In this document: in pieces, positions 23,941 through 33,991 of the stretch
Numbering within the stretch: the first letter of the stretch is position 1
Layout: each line of letters starts with the position of its first letter
Origin: Adiantum capillus-veneris
Lineage: Eukaryota; Streptophyta; Polypodiopsida; Polypodiales; Pteridaceae
Direction of reading: 5' to 3'
Length of the DNA stretch: 64,000 nt
Assembly: GCA_014529385.2 (NCBI GenBank)
Contig: CM043953.1
Coordinates: forward strand, 66,952,372-67,016,371
Translations under genes and position numbers: made by a program
Notes under the pieces: generated by a model
What the model was told of the DNA's origin: nothing
The model's input: the letters and a program-made list of their open reading frames with translations, nothing else
The model's database searches: none

Positions 23941-26519
23941 AATGTCTCCCTTGATGGGGGAAACCTATAATACAAAGCATTTTGGAGGGGGGACCGCCTC
24001 TATGTAAATCGGGTCCTCAACTCTTGTCAATAGCTTAATTTCTCTCTCTTTTGAAATATTATTCATGCCTATCTAACTAGGTGTTATGTTTTTTGTTGCT
24101 CATTCTATCCAAGCACTCTTGCTATGCTCATTAGGAATCTATTCCAATGAAATGCTCACTATGTTTATGCTATTTTCCGCTACACACAAGTTACTAGGCC
24201 ATTAAATGTTACAAGTGAAAACAACCAAAGGTGGACTGACCTTTGAGACACCGAGCATTGGGAACAAGTAAGTCGATAAATCTTTCCTCATCCAACTTTA
24301 GAGGACTTGTGTGCCTTCACTACTCATGTAGGATACATTACTCTTTGCAGGTGATATTCCATCTTACAAAGAGGTGGTTGTATGTTAAAGAGATGGCTCG
24401 ACACGGTGCACGGGTGTATGAGGGCTACAATTTTCTAGCTATCTTGGCATCCATGGAGGGAAATGGTGAGAAAAACCAACAAGAAGCTATGGATGTGGCA
24501 CCAGACGAGCCTAAACAACTTTTGAAGGAGGGATGCATAAAGAGGACCTCCTGGATGAAACTCCAGACATTTTCGTAGATAGAGAGCTCTACATAGACAT
24601 ATGGAGTTATGTGAGGATGAGAGAGAGACCTCTTAAATTCATGGACATTGTATCTAAGAAACTTTTCTCTCTTTTGTCAAGGACTTTGCAATTGATCAGT
24701 TTTGTCCACTTTTGTCTCTGTACTAAACTTGTGAAACATCAAATTATGAATCAAATTGCAAATCAAATTGTTTTAACTTCAAATTGTGAATGAAATTGTT
24801 ATCACTAGCATGTTTTAACTCTAAATGCGTTTTTTTCAATACAAATATGGATCTAAATACATTTTACTCTTCCTTAGACCTTGAGGAGAGTAGCTATGAT
24901 TCCCACCACAACAACAACGCACCGGTGCATCGTCCCACTCCTTTGTCCTCTCTGTCTACTTTGGAGCGATGAGCGCGTTTTGAAAGCTCGGTGTTGACTA
25001 TACAATCTTCACACTCCTCTAGGCATCGACACTCTAGTGGTGGAGGTGACAACTACTAAGGAAGAGGATTTGTTGATGCTTCCACACTACGTTGTAGTCA
25101 TTGATGATCCTTACCTCCCCATTCTTAACTTGCCCCCACACCGGCCACGATGTCACCCTCTACTCCGGATTTTGCATGACGTTCCTACACTCTTGGCTTC
25201 ACACCACTAGCTACTCCTTTGAGACTCACCCCACTCGATATTCTTTGCTACTCGACATTCTTTGCTACACACCACTAGCTACTCCTCCGGGGCTCACCCC
25301 ACTTGATACTCCTCGCTATAGAGCCCAGACTTCTGTGGAGACACCTCCAGTCGTGACCCCACTTGAGACACCACTTGATACCCTTGTTAAGATGCTTGCA
25401 GTGACACCTAGGTTTAGGCGGGCCAAGGAAGAGGGCTTGCCATACCCAATTCACGTCAATGGCGAATTGATCTTCGATCGCACTTTATGAAAGGAGTGGG
25501 GGGGGGGGGGGGGTGGCACAAAGTTATTGAGGTCCACTGGGAATGGTTCCTAATCTAAGAGAGGGATTATATCTAAAGCAAGGCTAGAATTTGATCGCAC
25601 TTATAAAATGGAGAATAAGTGCACAAAAAGCTAGATCAAAGTGAGCACTAGTTTAATGAAGATAAGCGTGCTAGCGATATGATAATGTTCAAGCATGTCT
25701 AGATAAGCTTACAAAATAGTCACGCTACTCCTAGCCTGCGTGGAGATGAGAATGCATATAGACCCTCTTTGGCCAGGGTAAATTGTGCTGAGTACCAAGC
25801 CTATGCAAAGGCTTGGAGGGGCTCGCAATCAGGAGAGTTCAACTTGGACCCCGTCACCTCCTCCTTCAAAAACACAGCTCACGAGCAAGTCATCACATTG
25901 CCTCTTCCTCGTGCAAAAGATATGCGTGGGCTGCTTGTAACATTTTGTGATTAATTCGAATCAAGATTGCTAGAGCTTTTTCTTATAAAAGATGCATACA
26001 AGCAAACCCCTAACTTGAAGTTTCAATTTGAAAAAAAACTCACAATGGTGAGTAGATTATATTAACAACCACAAAAAATTACAAATTCTCACCATGCTCA
26101 TGCCGAGCCATTACATCTCTAAGAGGTCAATAATACATCGACTAGCAAGAGAGCCACCCCGCGGTAAACAAAGGGCTCTTATATGTGATAATTAGTTCTT
26201 GTGATGCCAATTAACTTATTCCATTCACCAAAGTTTTTACATTTTTTGAAGGCTAGGATCACCTCCTACTTTCTTGTATTATCTCTATAAACTTGGTTTT
26301 TTCATGACGTTGTCAAAACGACCGTTCCTAGCCTTCCAAACCTACTTGAAGTAGCAGAATCTAACATTTTGTGTTGCAATAAGCAGCTCTTGGCTCTAAA
26401 CACTAGTTTGGTACCAAAAAGACACGTTAGTGTCCTTTGTTCACTAATTTAAATAAAATTGTACATGAAACCTAGACAACATCTCAAGAAATGCTTTGCC
26501 AAACTTATAGAATGTTATC
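23941..26519. other. spacer; possible degraded transposon ORF, no firm gene
   Basis: Frames at 24243-24578, 24790-24972 and 25101-25490 have no recognised domain. The third is Thr-Pro-rich with imprecise short repeats (TPLATPP/TPLDTP/TPLETP). A short RHRHSSGGG-like stretch near 25024 loosely resembles one in the ORF after CACTA copy 2 (61080), which may mean CACTA accessory-ORF debris. A G-run of 16 bases lies at 25498-25513. Confidence 0.35.
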
Positions 26520-26527
26520 CAAAATAC
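26520..26527. repeat. 8-bp target-site duplication, left
   Basis: CAAAATAC, identical to 33984-33991. Confidence 0.8.
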
Positions 26528-26720
26528 CTACGTTGCATTTATACGCCCGTATAACAAAAATTATACGTATAAAACGTCAATATACGGCATATTTTCAAAT
26601 AATTACCGAATAGCCGTATAAAACATTTTTCGATCGAGATATTTTTTGATCGAAAAGTATATCTCGATCGAAAAAAAGTATATATATACAATCGTCGCCG
26701 TATTCGATCGAAAAGCATTG
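26528..26720. repeat. left end of hAT element: TIR and GATCGAAAA cluster
   Basis: Begins CTACGTTGCATT, then TATACGCCCGTATAA palindromic sequence, then four GATCGA(A/G) motifs between 26630 and 26715. The right end at 33770-33983 has the same parts in mirrored order. Confidence 0.75.
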
Positions 26721-26855
26721 TGGACTTTCTTGGAGTTTGGAGAGCTTGGAGCTTCTAAGAGTTTGCCAGATAGAGACAGCGTCTTTGATTTACAACGGTT
26801 TTCAGATATATTTTTTAAATTTTCAATAAATACTAACTTTTTTTTTGTGTTGTGC

Positions 26856-27920
26856 CAGACTTGTGTGGTGCAGTAGTTTCGGCTCTCACCACAAAGTTGG
26901 CTTGCAGGTAGTAGGCCACTTCGTGGTGTGTAGCCATATGGCTCACTCCAGAGGTGTATAGAATATAGTTTCCTTTCTCGTGGTGTGTAGTTATATAACT
27001 CACTCCAGGGAAGGCTTAGGGTAAATTTAAATTCTCACTCGTATGGTGTAGTAGTATATCTCTCACCATAGAGATGAGTTAGGATTAGAGGTCGACTCCT
27101 GGAGTGTAGTAGGCATGATGCTACACCTCTCACTTCAGAGTGGCCTATAAAATTTACAATCTTAAAGTAAATCATTATTGATTATTCTACATAGAAGCAC
27201 AAAAATTAACGTTCGTCATTTTAAGAGTGTAGAAATGCATACTTTATGCCCTCTTCATCTTAATACGACTTTCGTTATTTTTGTGCTTCTATTTCTGTAG
27301 TAACATCATTGTTCATCAGCAGATGACTTGGTGTTACTCTGAACGTAGATATATACAACAATTGATTTACATTTGAGATTGTTGAGCTGTTTGTTGATGG
27401 TTGTGTTGTGCGTGCTACACACTCCATTAGAAATAGCTTATAAAATTTACAATTTTAGATTAAGTTTTTCTGTCATATGTGTTACATAGAAACACAAGCG
27501 TTACCACTCGTTATATTAAGAGTGAAGAGATGCATATTTTCATGCCCTCTTCATCTTAATGTGACATACTGGTTACTCGTGTGTTTCATATTCCAAAAGA
27601 ATATTATTTTTCATCATTAAATGACTTGGTGTTGTTTTGGACGTAAACACATACGATAGGTAACTTACATCTGCAATTGTTAATTTATCCGCTGATAGTT
27701 GTGTTGTGAGTTCCACACACTTTATCAGGGATTAGATTGATAAAAATTATCAATCTATTTTACAACAGCATCCAGGACTTGTGCTGAGAATTTCTCACAC
27801 TAGCTGAGCTGTTTACATATACAATTTTCCAACCCTTTAGATGTAATTTCTTTCATCATCTCACACTTCTGCACATAGCAGGGTCCAATTCTTGTGCTGA
27901 GAGCATCTCACACTCCTGGT
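26856..27920. repeat. left subterminal array of short hairpins
   Basis: At least ten short inverted repeats of GTG..AG / CT..CAC form lie 40-150 bp apart. Examples are GTGTAGCCATATGGCTCAC (about 26931), GTGTAGTTATATAACTCAC (about 26988), TATGGTG...CACCATA (about 27036-27065), the TTAAGAGTG...CATCTTAA stems at about 27223-27262 and 27518-27560, and GTGCTGAGA...TCTCACAC at about 27787 and 27893. hAT transposases bind repeated subterminal motifs, so these are candidate binding sites. Confidence 0.6.
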
Positions 27921-27959
<39 letters not shown>

Positions 27960-28110
27960 AATTAATTTTCATGGTTGATTCGCACAATGTGGTTTGTAAT
28001 CATAAGATTTTAATATATATATAGGGTTAACACTCATTATATAATAACTATGTTACTATGGTGTACAATCTTTTCGTAAGATTCTTAATTTATAATTTTG
28101 TCATATAGAT

Positions 28111-29432
28111 ATGGTAGACACGAACCTAGCGAAACATCAACGAAAGTTCGTCTCCGAAGTGATTGTGAGACACTTCCATTACTCGTCAGAGGTAGAGATT
28201 AGGCGTTGTTTAAACCCTGTCGCTCCGGAGCATTTTTATCAGCTTACAGAGACTCTAACCAAGTCTGTGTTTGAGCAGCTCCAGATAGAGTTTGCACCAG
28301 CTATTTTTGACATAGCCCTCCTGTCATCAAGTGCTTTAGTAAACATGTTCAAACAAACCATTGGACAGATCATGAAAACCTTTCAAGAACTGAAAAATCC
28401 TGCAATTACTTCCTTGCCAAACATAGCTGAGAGCATACATCTTGTGCGGCAGCTTTACACGGAGTTCAAGAGCAAGGAAAAGTTAGAAAGGGCAGCAAAG
28501 CGTGCAAGAGTGGAAGCCAGCTCTTCTGAAGCTGTTGTTGAACCAGAAATCATTCTTAGAACAGAGCCTGCAACGTCATCCGTTGCTACATTAGACCTCT
28601 CTCAACTACCACCTATTTTACACCTTTTACCCGACACAACCGTCTTCAATATCCAAGCTCCACAGCTGGAAGAGGGAAGATGGGCACATGTGAAGCGTGT
28701 GGGTGTCACACATCCCGCTTTCAAAGATCAAGTGTATGTTGCAAAAGTGTTCAAAGTACACTTACATGGGCCCACCATGGAGCAACATGTCAAAGAAGAA
28801 GCAACAATTTTGGATATTTCACATCGAGGTATTATCTACCCTCTTGCCATGGTGCGCCACGTGGAGCGACCAATGCTCATTTCACGATTTTGGAATGGCG
28901 GCCATGTGGAGCAATGGATCAAAGAATGCACTGCAGACGGCAGCCAACCTGTCATCCGCGATTATGTACTCACTGCAGGAACAATAGAGCTATTCCAGGA
29001 GAATATTTTGCAGATCATCAATGCTCTCCTCCAAACTCTAAAGTATATACATTCGCATAACTACCTTCACAATGATCTACACTCTCGGAATATGATGCTG
29101 CATTTTGGCGAAAAAGGTGTTTACGCTGGCATTGTGGATTGGGGTTCATGCACCAAAACAAATACCACAGCCAGTTTTCCTCCTGGACCAAAGCTATGGA
29201 TATTTATTCCATGTGTCATACATGTAAACGCATTTTGAAGTGCTTACTAGAGCCCCAAGAACAAAGCAAGAGACATTTTTTGAGTAATGTACTTGCTTAT
29301 CTTGAAACCGGCAAGCGCCTAAACCCCAAAACCCGGCCTAACGCTTTTGACCTCTCCTTATGTTTAAATGGTGCCCATAGAGTGGGTTACAACATTGTAA
29401 TGACATCTGGCTTACGACCAGCTGATGATTAA
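28111..29432 (+). pseudogene. protein kinase-like gene inside hAT element (one frameshift)
   Basis: The ATG frame from 28111 gives 375 aa: an N-terminal ~190-residue region of unknown fold with a basic AKRARVE stretch (possible nuclear signal), then a protein kinase domain. Visible kinase residues are Lys212 (YVAKVF), Glu229/230 in the helix C region, the catalytic loop HNDLHSRN (Asp322, Asn327) and metal-binding Asp343 in VDWG, where DFG is replaced by DWG. Between about 29165 and 29207 the frame shifts by one base. The shifted frame continues to 29432 with DIYSM (the helix F Asp motif) and a late RPNAFDL block. All catalytic residues are retained, so an unshifted copy could be active. The ATG is preceded by ATATAG, a possible 3' splice site, so an upstream non-coding exon is possible. 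Substrate is unknown. Confidence 0.78.
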
Positions 29433-29598
29433 TGAAAACACAGTCTCATGATTTCATCATTGTTTTACTTTTGGTGTCAGATTTAATTGTATGTTTAATT
29501 GAACAAAATATCTATGTTTGTCATTTGATATACTGTCCAATGTCAAATTAATTGAATGGGTATTTAAAAGTAATGACATGTTCACCTAATATGCAGAT

Positions 29599-30228
29599 AT
29601 GGAAGAAGAACTCAACCACGCTAAAGCTCAGGCCATTTTTAAAGAAGAACAAGTTAGATGTGGACAAGCAGATCTTTCTACTATTGCGAACATTGAAGAA
29701 GATGAATCTGAGCTGCAGGGCGAACCACTAACTCTTAAAGAGTGCAGAAAGCTTTGCCCTAATCACTTTGTACGCCATCAACTATTTCAAATAAGTGGCA
29801 ATGCAAAAGATACAGCTCTGTTAGAGCTCTCTGATTTGCAACATAAAGGTCTGGCATGTGTATTGCTGCAAAGGTTTATACGACAAGAGAGATGCCTACC
29901 AAACAACAACCAAGTAGCAATTTACTTTATCCAACAATGCTATGTTCGATATGTTTTGCTGAAGAGAGTGGATTGCTCAGATCGTCCAGGCACCGTTGGC
30001 GTTGGACGTGGATGCATTGCAGAAAAGGTGGCAGCACGCAATGCAAATAATCCAATGCCTCCTCGCAAGCGTCCTATTGTTTTACTTTCTGAAGAGTCAG
30101 AAACACTGACTGAATTAGCCAGCCAAGGACAAGACCTTGCCAGCCAAGGAGAAACACCGGACATGCTTCGTGGCCGTATTCTTGAGCTTGAAATAGAGTT
30201 AAGTGATGCACAAGCAAAGCCTCAATGA
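29599..30228 (+). CDS. unknown ORF following the kinase in the hAT element
   Basis: A 209-aa frame with ATG preceded by TATGCAG|AT, an acceptor-like context matching that of the kinase ORF. It is rich in charged residues, with a central YVLLKRVDC...RGCIAEKVAARNANN segment and an acidic/Gln-rich C-terminus. No domain is recognised. After two in-frame TGA stops (30226, 30235) the same frame stays open to 30360 (GITDFTIDQLIANLSNS), suggesting that the ancestral protein was longer. It may be a separate gene or a downstream exon of the kinase transcript. Confidence 0.5.
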   Translation: MEEELNHAKAQAIFKEEQVRCGQADLSTIANIEEDESELQGEPLTLKECRKLCPNHFVRHQLFQISGNAKDTALLELSDLQHKGLACVLLQRFIRQERCLPNNNQVAIYFIQQCYVRYVLLKRVDCSDRPGTVGVGRGCIAEKVAARNANNPMPPRKRPIVLLSEESETLTELASQGQDLASQGETPDMLRGRILELEIELSDAQAKPQ

Positions 30229-30360
30229 TATGAATGATTGTATGGACCTTTGCCTGATGATACTACCACTTCACATAAAGATGGTGCTCAACCATCCCCT
30301 GAGCTAGGAATTACAGATTTTACCATAGACCAGCTTATAGCAAATCTATCAAACTCATAA

Positions 30361-30621
30361 GTCACTCAGAAGCTTTTTGTAATCTCAAAATTATATCAAA
30401 CTCTTTTCGATTGAGTAATTTTCCAGAACCTTGTTGTAATTTCAAACCTACATCGAATTTATGTAATTGTTATTCGACAAGATATTATCGAAAATTTATA
30501 TTTGTGTGTGAGTGAATATGTGCGTATGAGAGAGAGAAAGAGAGGTTTTGATGTGAACGACAACGAGATACCACTTTCTTTCATCATATGCAAAAACTTG
30601 TTAAGTATTACAATGGTACTC
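30361..30621. other. convergent gap between the plus- and minus-strand genes of the hAT element
   Basis: AT-rich 3' untranslated sequence for both transcription units. No ORF or terminator motif that I can define. Confidence 0.5.
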
Positions 30622-32718
30622 TCACAAATCATCTCCATCTTCAAAAACTGCAACCATGTCATCTACTTCGTCTATATCTGAGCATTCTGAAACTATCTCC
30701 CATTCCATATCATCTTCATCATCAACTTCTGTAGAAATAGCTTCATGCGTTTGGAAGACTCCATATTGCTTTTGAGCGGATCTAGTTGCAATGTTTTGAG
30801 GCTTATAAATAAGTCTCATATTGCAAAAAACATACACCAAATCAGCAGTCCGTTTAGTATGAAGTGTGTTTTACTTTTTCGTGTGCACAAAGTCGAATGC
30901 TGACCAATTTCGTTCACAACTTCCACTTGATGCAGCTACTGATAAAACTCTAACTGCAATGTGTTGCAACTCCACTTTCTCTCCACCATACTCCTTCCAC
31001 CATAAAGGTGCACTTGTTTTGCCAATGGCATCTATATGCCACGGATCCTGAAACATACCAGTTCTGTTGGCATAATCTACTCGCTGATGAAAAGCTGTTT
31101 TTCCATCTTCGTGCCCTAAGAGTTGGGAGCACACTGTTTTGAAGTTAGACATAACTTCTTTGTTGGCAGATTGCTGATGCATTTGAAACTTAGAATCCAA
31201 TACAAAAGCCGCACCATGCAATGGAGTATGCAACTGCAGCCAACGCTTGTTAACAATTGTAATCATGGTAGCTTTATCCTTTGCACCAAAACTGACATTT
31301 TCTCTTAGCTTGCGTATAGCCTCTGACATATACCAGTAGACCCGACCAAAAATAAAAGACTCTGTGTCAACTGCTCTCAAAAGATCTACAAATGGCTTAG
31401 ACACAGTTACTATTCTTTCTACATTACGCCAAAAGACTGGCGAGTTTACTATTTGTGCACATCGACCAGCTGCTTCCTGATAACTTGGATACTTGCTGAG
31501 CCATCCATCCCATCTTCTGTCTGCTAAGGTTTCCATCAATGCAGGCTTCAACTCTTGCAAAGCAGCAAGAACATAGTATGCCGTAGCAAACCTTGTTGCG
31601 CAAAATATTTGCAGAGCTTTATTTGGTGACTTGGTTCGAAAAAGAGCATACGAAAATTAATGCTCTCTAATGAATTTCACCACATGATTTGCATCCAATA
31701 AAGTTTTCTTCACACATGCCATTTTACCAATATCTTTTAAAAGCAAATTGAAAGTGTGAGCTGCACATGGTACCCAAGAAATCTCCGGATACTTGACTTG
31801 AATAGCTCTTCCTGCTCCTTTGTAGTTGGACTCATTATCTGTGACAATAGCAGTCACATTCTTTGGTCCACCTGCCTTTGCAATTGCACGCTCATACACC
31901 CCTGCTAGGTAGGTGATAGTCTTCTCTTTCAATGAGCTATCAATTGCTTCCACGAACATAGCCCCTCTAGGGTTAATAAGCATTACATTGATTAAAGGTT
32001 TTTTCTGACAGTTAGTCCATCCATCCAATGCTATGGTGCATCCATATGCTGGAACAAACTCTAGGACTGTGCGTTTGAGAATGGCTTTAGTACTGTCTTT
32101 GACTTTATCAAGATATTCAGTTCGCATCTTGTTATAGTCAGGAAGAACAAATCCTTTTTTGGCTGTACTCATCAAAGCATCTTGAAATATTGGATTACGC
32201 ATAACATTGAACGATATGCCACACGCAACAAATGCTTGTGTCCATTTTAAATGCAACTCAAGCAACCATTGTTTACCTAATGCTTCAGGCATTGTCTGTC
32301 CATTGGATGACGCTCTGCCGGATTTTCTTGTGCTAGGAACTCCTCCTGATGTAGAAGCATGTCCATGAAGAGGGTTCAATTGAGAGCTTTGATCATTTAC
32401 TTGAGTGGTACACACCTCTTCTGTTGCCTCATTGTATACAGATGGTTCAATATTCGCATGAATATCTTTAGAAACATCACCTTTATGTTTAGCTGCAAGA
32501 ATCAACTTTACTTTGCGAGAATACATGGCAAATTTTTCATGAATATCTTTTGGTGGTGCCCCGCACTTTTCAACATTGCCAGGGACTTTAAACAAATGCT
32601 CTTTAATTCTGGTTGCATTACCACTGAACTCGTGGCCATAAGATTTACATTTAAGTCGAGATGTATTTCTCCCAGCTTTCAACTCATGCACATAACTCCA
32701 CTCTTGTCCTTTCACCAT
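30622..32718 (-). pseudogene. hAT transposase (BED finger, DUF659, hAT C-terminal domain), two in-frame stops
   Basis: One continuous minus-strand frame runs from the ATG at 32718 to 30622 (about 698 codons), interrupted only by TAA at 31657-31659 and TAA at 30871-30873. The N-terminus is a BED zinc finger (WSYVHEL...IKEHL...VEKC) in which the second Cys of C-x2-C is Tyr (CKSY). The DUF659 region follows, with catalytic Asp in ALDGWTN and Asp in IVTDNESN, then WVPCAAHTFNLLLKDIG. The C-terminal dimerisation part has LWWKEYGGE, RVLSVAASSGSCERNWS (catalytic Glu) and, after the second stop, TADLVYVFCNMRL and an acidic tail. The D-D-E residues are all present; two single-codon changes disable this copy. 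It mobilises DNA with hAT termini, presumably this element's own family. Confidence 0.88.
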
Positions 32719-33059
32719 GATGCACAAAAATAGTTTGCTAGTAAAAACAAAGTCAATGATCATTTTCATAATCAAAATCAATTAAAACATTAAATTAATT
32801 TAACTAACAATGATTGAACGAAATTAAAATAATTAAAAACAATGATTGAACAAAAATACAATAATAAAAAACAATACCATTGGATTACATATAAATTGCA
32901 TCGATTTATCTAAAGTGCAAGCTTGTATCTTTAACACATTACGATAATCAATAATTATAATTAAATCAAGTATTAAAATGATTATCATTATAAATTACTA
33001 TACATACAAGAGCTATAAGTGACATTTTTAAATGTCAAAATGATAATCACTTACAATAC

Positions 33060-33712
33060 TTGATAATTATCGTATCTATGTAAAGTGCGAACAAAAAGTT
33101 CTTACACTTTACCATGGATTTTTAAGCGATTATCTATCTACAATGCGAGCATGTATATGCTCTCACACAGTATGGTAGATTTTGCAGTCCAAATAAAGAT
33201 AAGAGAATATCAATATTTTTGGACATGTTTTTCCTAAATGTTTACTCTAGTGAGAGCATAACAGTGTGAATAGCTCTACACAAACCGTAAAAATATAATT
33301 TTGTTTCATTATATTCATTTTGAAGTGAGAGAAAATCTCTACACATCAAAATCGAACTTTAAATTACATAAAATTAATTTTTATGTAATTATATTTTTAA
33401 ACTAATTATCTCATGTGAGAGTACACTCTACACACAACGATAATATCTTACTTTTTTTTTATTAGTCACTTTCAAGTGTCAATTAATTGAACACATTGAC
33501 AAGTGATTCTTATAATTACAGTTTGTATCAGGTGAGAGATTAAACTCTTCACAAAATACAAACTTTCAACTATTTACTAAGTTTTTCAAAACAAATTCAT
33601 ATATTTGAATCACAAAACTCAAAATTCTATTGAATTTTAATTTTTATTGAATTCAATTTTTTTTTTTTTACAAATTACATTTTTTGATCGTTTGGTGAGA
33701 GTACTCACATGG
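33060..33712. repeat. right subterminal array of short hairpins
   Basis: At least seven short inverted repeats: AAAGTGCGAAC...GTTCTTACACTTT (about 33081-33110), a GCGAGCAT...ATGCTCTCACAC unit (about 33145), GTGAGAGAAAATCTCTACAC (about 33325), GTGAGAGTACACTCTACAC (about 33414), GTGAGAGATTAAACTCTTCAC (about 33532) and GTGAGAGTACTCAC (about 33694). They have the same GTGAGAG...CTCT(A)CAC form as at the left end. Confidence 0.65.
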
Positions 33713-33769
33713 AAAACACTGACTTTGAAAGCTGGTATGAGGCCTTTCGCGTGTTGCTATATATACTAA

Positions 33770-33983
33770 CATATTCGATCGTTATAATTTTTGATCGAAA
33801 ATACTTTCGTTCGAAAATAATTTCGATCGAAAAGTTTTTCGATCGAAAAATCAAGAAGTTATACGATTGGCCGTTTATGCTGATGTGGCACCGTATAATA
33901 CGGCCGTATAATTTAGATAAACGAATAATACGCCCATTATTCGAGTATTATACGTCTCCCGAATAACAAATAATGAAACTTAG
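33770..33983. repeat. right end of hAT element: GATCGAAAA cluster and TIR
   Basis: Five GATCGAAAA-like motifs at about 33776-33856, then CGTATAATACGGCCGTATAAT palindromic sequence, then the end AATGAAACTTAG, inverted to the left end with 10 of 12 matches. Confidence 0.75.
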
Positions 33984-33991
33984 CAAAATAC
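33984..33991. repeat. 8-bp target-site duplication, right
   Basis: CAAAATAC, identical to 26520-26527. Confidence 0.8.

Larger units (their letters stand above)
26528..33983 (-). mobile_element. hAT-superfamily DNA transposon carrying a protein-kinase gene
   Basis: The element is bounded by a perfect 8-bp duplication CAAAATAC (26520-26527 and 33984-33991), the hAT target-duplication length. Its ends are imperfect inverted repeats: CTACGTTGCATT at the left and CTAAGTTTCATT read inward from the right (10 of 12 match). Both ends then have ATACG-rich palindromic sequence and a cluster of TTTTCGATCGAAAA-like motifs, in mirrored order. Inside are a kinase gene and a second ORF on the plus strand and a hAT transposase on the minus strand, the two units converging near 30360-30620. 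The 7456-bp unit is well supported; that the kinase moves with it follows from its position between the ends. Confidence 0.85.

Noticed and set aside
23941-25490. A second CACTA accessory ORF after CACTA copy 1
   Set aside because: Only a loose RHRHSSGGG-like similarity to 61080 and Thr-Pro richness; a gypsy fragment lies between it and CACTA copy 1, so I did not call it.
32359-32733. Plus-strand 124-aa frame
   Set aside because: Antisense shadow of the hAT transposase BED/DUF659 region.
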